A DNA stretch of 32,034 bases from Thermoproteota archaeon (GTDB lineage Archaea; Thermoproteota; Thermoprotei_A; Sulfolobales; Ignisphaeraceae). The stretch's first letter is position 1. The number at the start of each line of letters is the position of its first letter. The stretch covers positions 1 through 32,034 of the forward strand of contig JAADCV010000016.1 in the NCBI GenBank assembly GCA_013154235.1, in the 5' to 3' direction. Shown here piece by piece: positions 30,621 to 32,034 of the stretch. The notes beneath the pieces are model-generated. The model was not told the DNA's origin. It worked only from the letters and a program-made list of their open reading frames with translations, and did not search any database. Both the position numbers and the translations under genes were made by a program.

Positions 30621-30654
30621 AGATGCGGGACCTCATCACTCTATGCGGCGCTTC

Positions 30655-30709
30655 AGCTCCGGGATGCTAATTCATCCCCCGGAACAATCTATAAACACAG
30701 CTTATAGTC
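30655..30709. promoter_or_regulatory. Divergent promoter region with a hairpin, before valS
   Basis: Between the THUMP-SPOUT and valS genes, tccgggatg (30658-30666) and catcccccgga (30673-30683) form an imperfect inverted repeat around a six-base loop, with two extra C bases on the 3' arm. Two TATA-like motifs follow: ctataaac (30689-30696) and gcttatagtc (30700-30709), the latter about 40 bases before the valS start. The hairpin lies upstream of these, so it is more likely a DNA or opposite-strand feature than part of the valS leader. Confidence 0.35.
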
Positions 30710-30748
30710 TTGCGCTACCCTACACAAAGCCAGAGCTAGAGGATCAAG

Positions 30749-32034
30749 GTGTTTATCTTGCAGCGAAAGTTCCAGCCTTTGATAAAGGAGAAGAGGTGGA
30801 GCATAGACCGCGAAAAGGAGCTTATAGAGACGTGGGAGCGCGAAAACCTAAACAAGTTCAGATTCGATCCCTCTAGACCAACGCTAGTAATAGACACACC
30901 ACCTCCCTACATGTCCGGAAAGCCCCACGTTGGTCAAGTAGCTCACTACATCCAGATAGACATGGTGGCGCGAGCCTTCAGAATGATGGGGTACAACGTT
31001 CTGATACCTTTCTACGCTGATAGGAACGGCCTTCCCGTAGAGGTATACGTGGAGAAGACGTATGGCATAAACCCTCATGAAGCAGCGAAGACCCCGGAGG
31101 GACGCGAGAAATTCCTAGAGCTATGCAAGAAGCATTTAGACGAGGTAGAGAAGCAGTTCGTCGAGATATGGAGGAGGCTCGGAACGAGCTTCGAGTACTG
31201 GAACGAAGGCACCGATAGCCCTAGGTACCGATCAATGACGCAGGCTACGTTCATAGAGATGTGGAGGAAGGGATTGATATACGAAGCCGAGAGACCCGTC
31301 GTCTGGTGCCCAAGGTGCCGTACTGCGATAGCTGAGGCTGAGATCGAGTACAAGGAGGAGGCCGCGTACCTGTACTACATAAGGTTCCCGCTTGTTGGAG
31401 GCGGCGAGGTGATCATCGCTACTACGAGGCCCGAGCTCCTAGCAGCGTGCAGGATACTAGCTTATAACCCAGAGGATGAGCGTTACAAGGGTCTCGCTGG
31501 CAGGAAGGCTATTGTTCCGATATACAACTTCGAGGTTCCTATAGTTGAGCACCCAGCGGTAGAGCCAGAGTTCGGAACTGGAATAATGATGTTCTGCAGC
31601 TACGGCGACCAAACCGATGTTAGGGTGCTGAGAGAGCTAGGGATAGAGCCGCGGATAGTTATAGACGAGAACGGAGTAATGAAGCCTGAAGCTGGTCCCA
31701 TAGCTGGGCTCCCAGTTAAGGAGGCTAGGAAGAGGATCGCTGAGATCCTTGAGCGCGAAGGGTTCCTCGTCAAGAAGGAGCTTATTCAGCGCAGGGTCCC
31801 AACATGCTGGAGGTGCGGAACCCCGATCGAGATCATACATACGAAGGAGTACTTCCTCAAGCAGCTGGAGTTCCGCGACGAGCTGCTGCAGGTAGCTGAG
31901 AAGATGAAGTTCTTTCCGCCGGAGCACAAGAAGAAGCTGATAGACTGGATAAACTCGCTAGCAATGGACTGGCCCATATCTAGAACTAGGTACTACGCAA
32001 CTGAGATCCCGGTATGGAGATGCAGGAAGTGTGG
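30749..32034 (+). CDS. valS: Valyl-tRNA synthetase, N-terminal part, cut by window edge
   Basis: Class I synthetase that charges tRNA-Val. The visible 428 residues include the N-terminus QRKFQPLIKEKRW, the ATP-binding region TPPPYMSGKPHVGQ (HVGQ takes the place of HIGH), and VLIPFYADRNGLPVEVYVEK. VVWCPRCRTAIAEAE is the first zinc knuckle, IATTRPELLAACRI belongs to the editing domain, VPTCWRCGTPIEI is a second zinc site and MDWPISRTRYYATEIPVW leads to the region before KMSKS. The C-terminal half lies beyond the window. Two starts are possible: GTG 30749 with agagg six bases ahead, and TTG 30758 with aaggtg six bases ahead; the latter matches the family N-terminus best. An in-frame stop bounds the start upstream. 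Confidence 0.92.
   Translation, partial: MFILQRKFQPLIKEKRWSIDREKELIETWERENLNKFRFDPSRPTLVIDTPPPYMSGKPHVGQVAHYIQIDMVARAFRMMGYNVLIPFYADRNGLPVEVYVEKTYGINPHEAAKTPEGREKFLELCKKHLDEVEKQFVEIWRRLGTSFEYWNEGTDSPRYRSMTQATFIEMWRKGLIYEAERPVVWCPRCRTAIAEAEIEYKEEAAYLYYIRFPLVGGGEVIIATTRPELLAACRILAYNPEDERYKGLAGRKAIVPIYNFEVPIVEHPAVEPEFGTGIMMFCSYGDQTDVRVLRELGIEPRIVIDENGVMKPEAGPIAGLPVKEARKRIAEILEREGFLVKKELIQRRVPTCWRCGTPIEIIHTKEYFLKQLEFRDELLQVAEKMKFFPPEHKKKLIDWINSLAMDWPISRTRYYATEIPVWRCRKC

Noticed and set aside
30612-30640. C box GTGATGA on the minus strand before the THUMP-SPOUT gene
   Set aside because: No D box CTGA occurs at a suitable distance, so no C/D sRNA can be built.
30643-30876. Plus-strand 77-residue reading frame before valS
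   Set aside because: It runs through the promoter region and the start of valS in a different frame; the valS frame is clearly the real one.

Overview
The window looks like a chromosomal segment of a hyperthermophilic or thermophilic archaeon of the Thermoproteota (Crenarchaeota), possibly Desulfurococcales-like; the species cannot be named from sequence alone. The evidence is archaeal-only families (PriL with four Fe-S cysteines, HerA-NurA, MptE, archaeal class I aldolase, DUF1464, DUF763, THUMP-SPOUT), a tRNA-Tyr split by a short intron at 37/38, many GTG/TTG starts, TATA boxes about 25 nt before leaderless starts, and several box C/D methylation-guide sRNA genes. Genes are tightly packed on both strands, many overlap, and no stretch over 300 bases lacks a feature. 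I saw no transposon, prophage, CRISPR array or rRNA gene.

Layout. 1-1851: divergent phosphate uptake pair (PiT permease, truncated at the left edge, and a PhoU-like DUF47 partner). 1841-3901: GH38-like protein of uncertain activity. 4020-6741: primase large subunit and a KaiC-like ATPase whose second domain is degenerate. 6738-8809: DUF447 flavoprotein facing MptE and a flavin/Fe-S reductase of the dihydromethanopterin reductase type, which suggests a pterin cofactor cluster. 8806-10719: GH5-like glycosidase. 10861-11310: unknown gene with a structured leader. 11290-13053: CARF/Csa3-like HTH regulator plus DUF1464 kinase-fold protein. 13155-15928: TldD/TldE protease. 15962-19322: MATE exporter, GT-C glycosyltransferase and dolichol-kinase-like enzyme (lipid-linked sugar pathway). 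19370-21180: class I fructose-bisphosphate aldolase and PfkB kinase.

21177-21880 is the most unusual part. It packs three box C/D sRNA candidates around two tiny membrane-protein genes, one of which seems frameshifted. Two of the sRNAs converge tail to tail, and one of these has guides complementary to both ends of mature 16S rRNA. Further C/D candidates lie at 25445-25496 (+), 26672-26723 (-, overlapping a macro-domain gene start) and, weakly, 8739-8795 (-).

21919-32034: minimal Ser/Thr kinase, NurA and HerA (DNA end resection), a coiled-coil mini-protein, tRNA-Tyr, a small unknown gene, macro-domain protein facing a mono-cluster ferredoxin, DUF763, an unknown gene, a P-loop NTPase, a THUMP-SPOUT RNA methyltransferase-like protein, and a valyl-tRNA synthetase cut by the right edge. 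Several of these genes and sRNAs concern RNA modification or translation. Names of families come from motif recognition by eye; no database search was possible.
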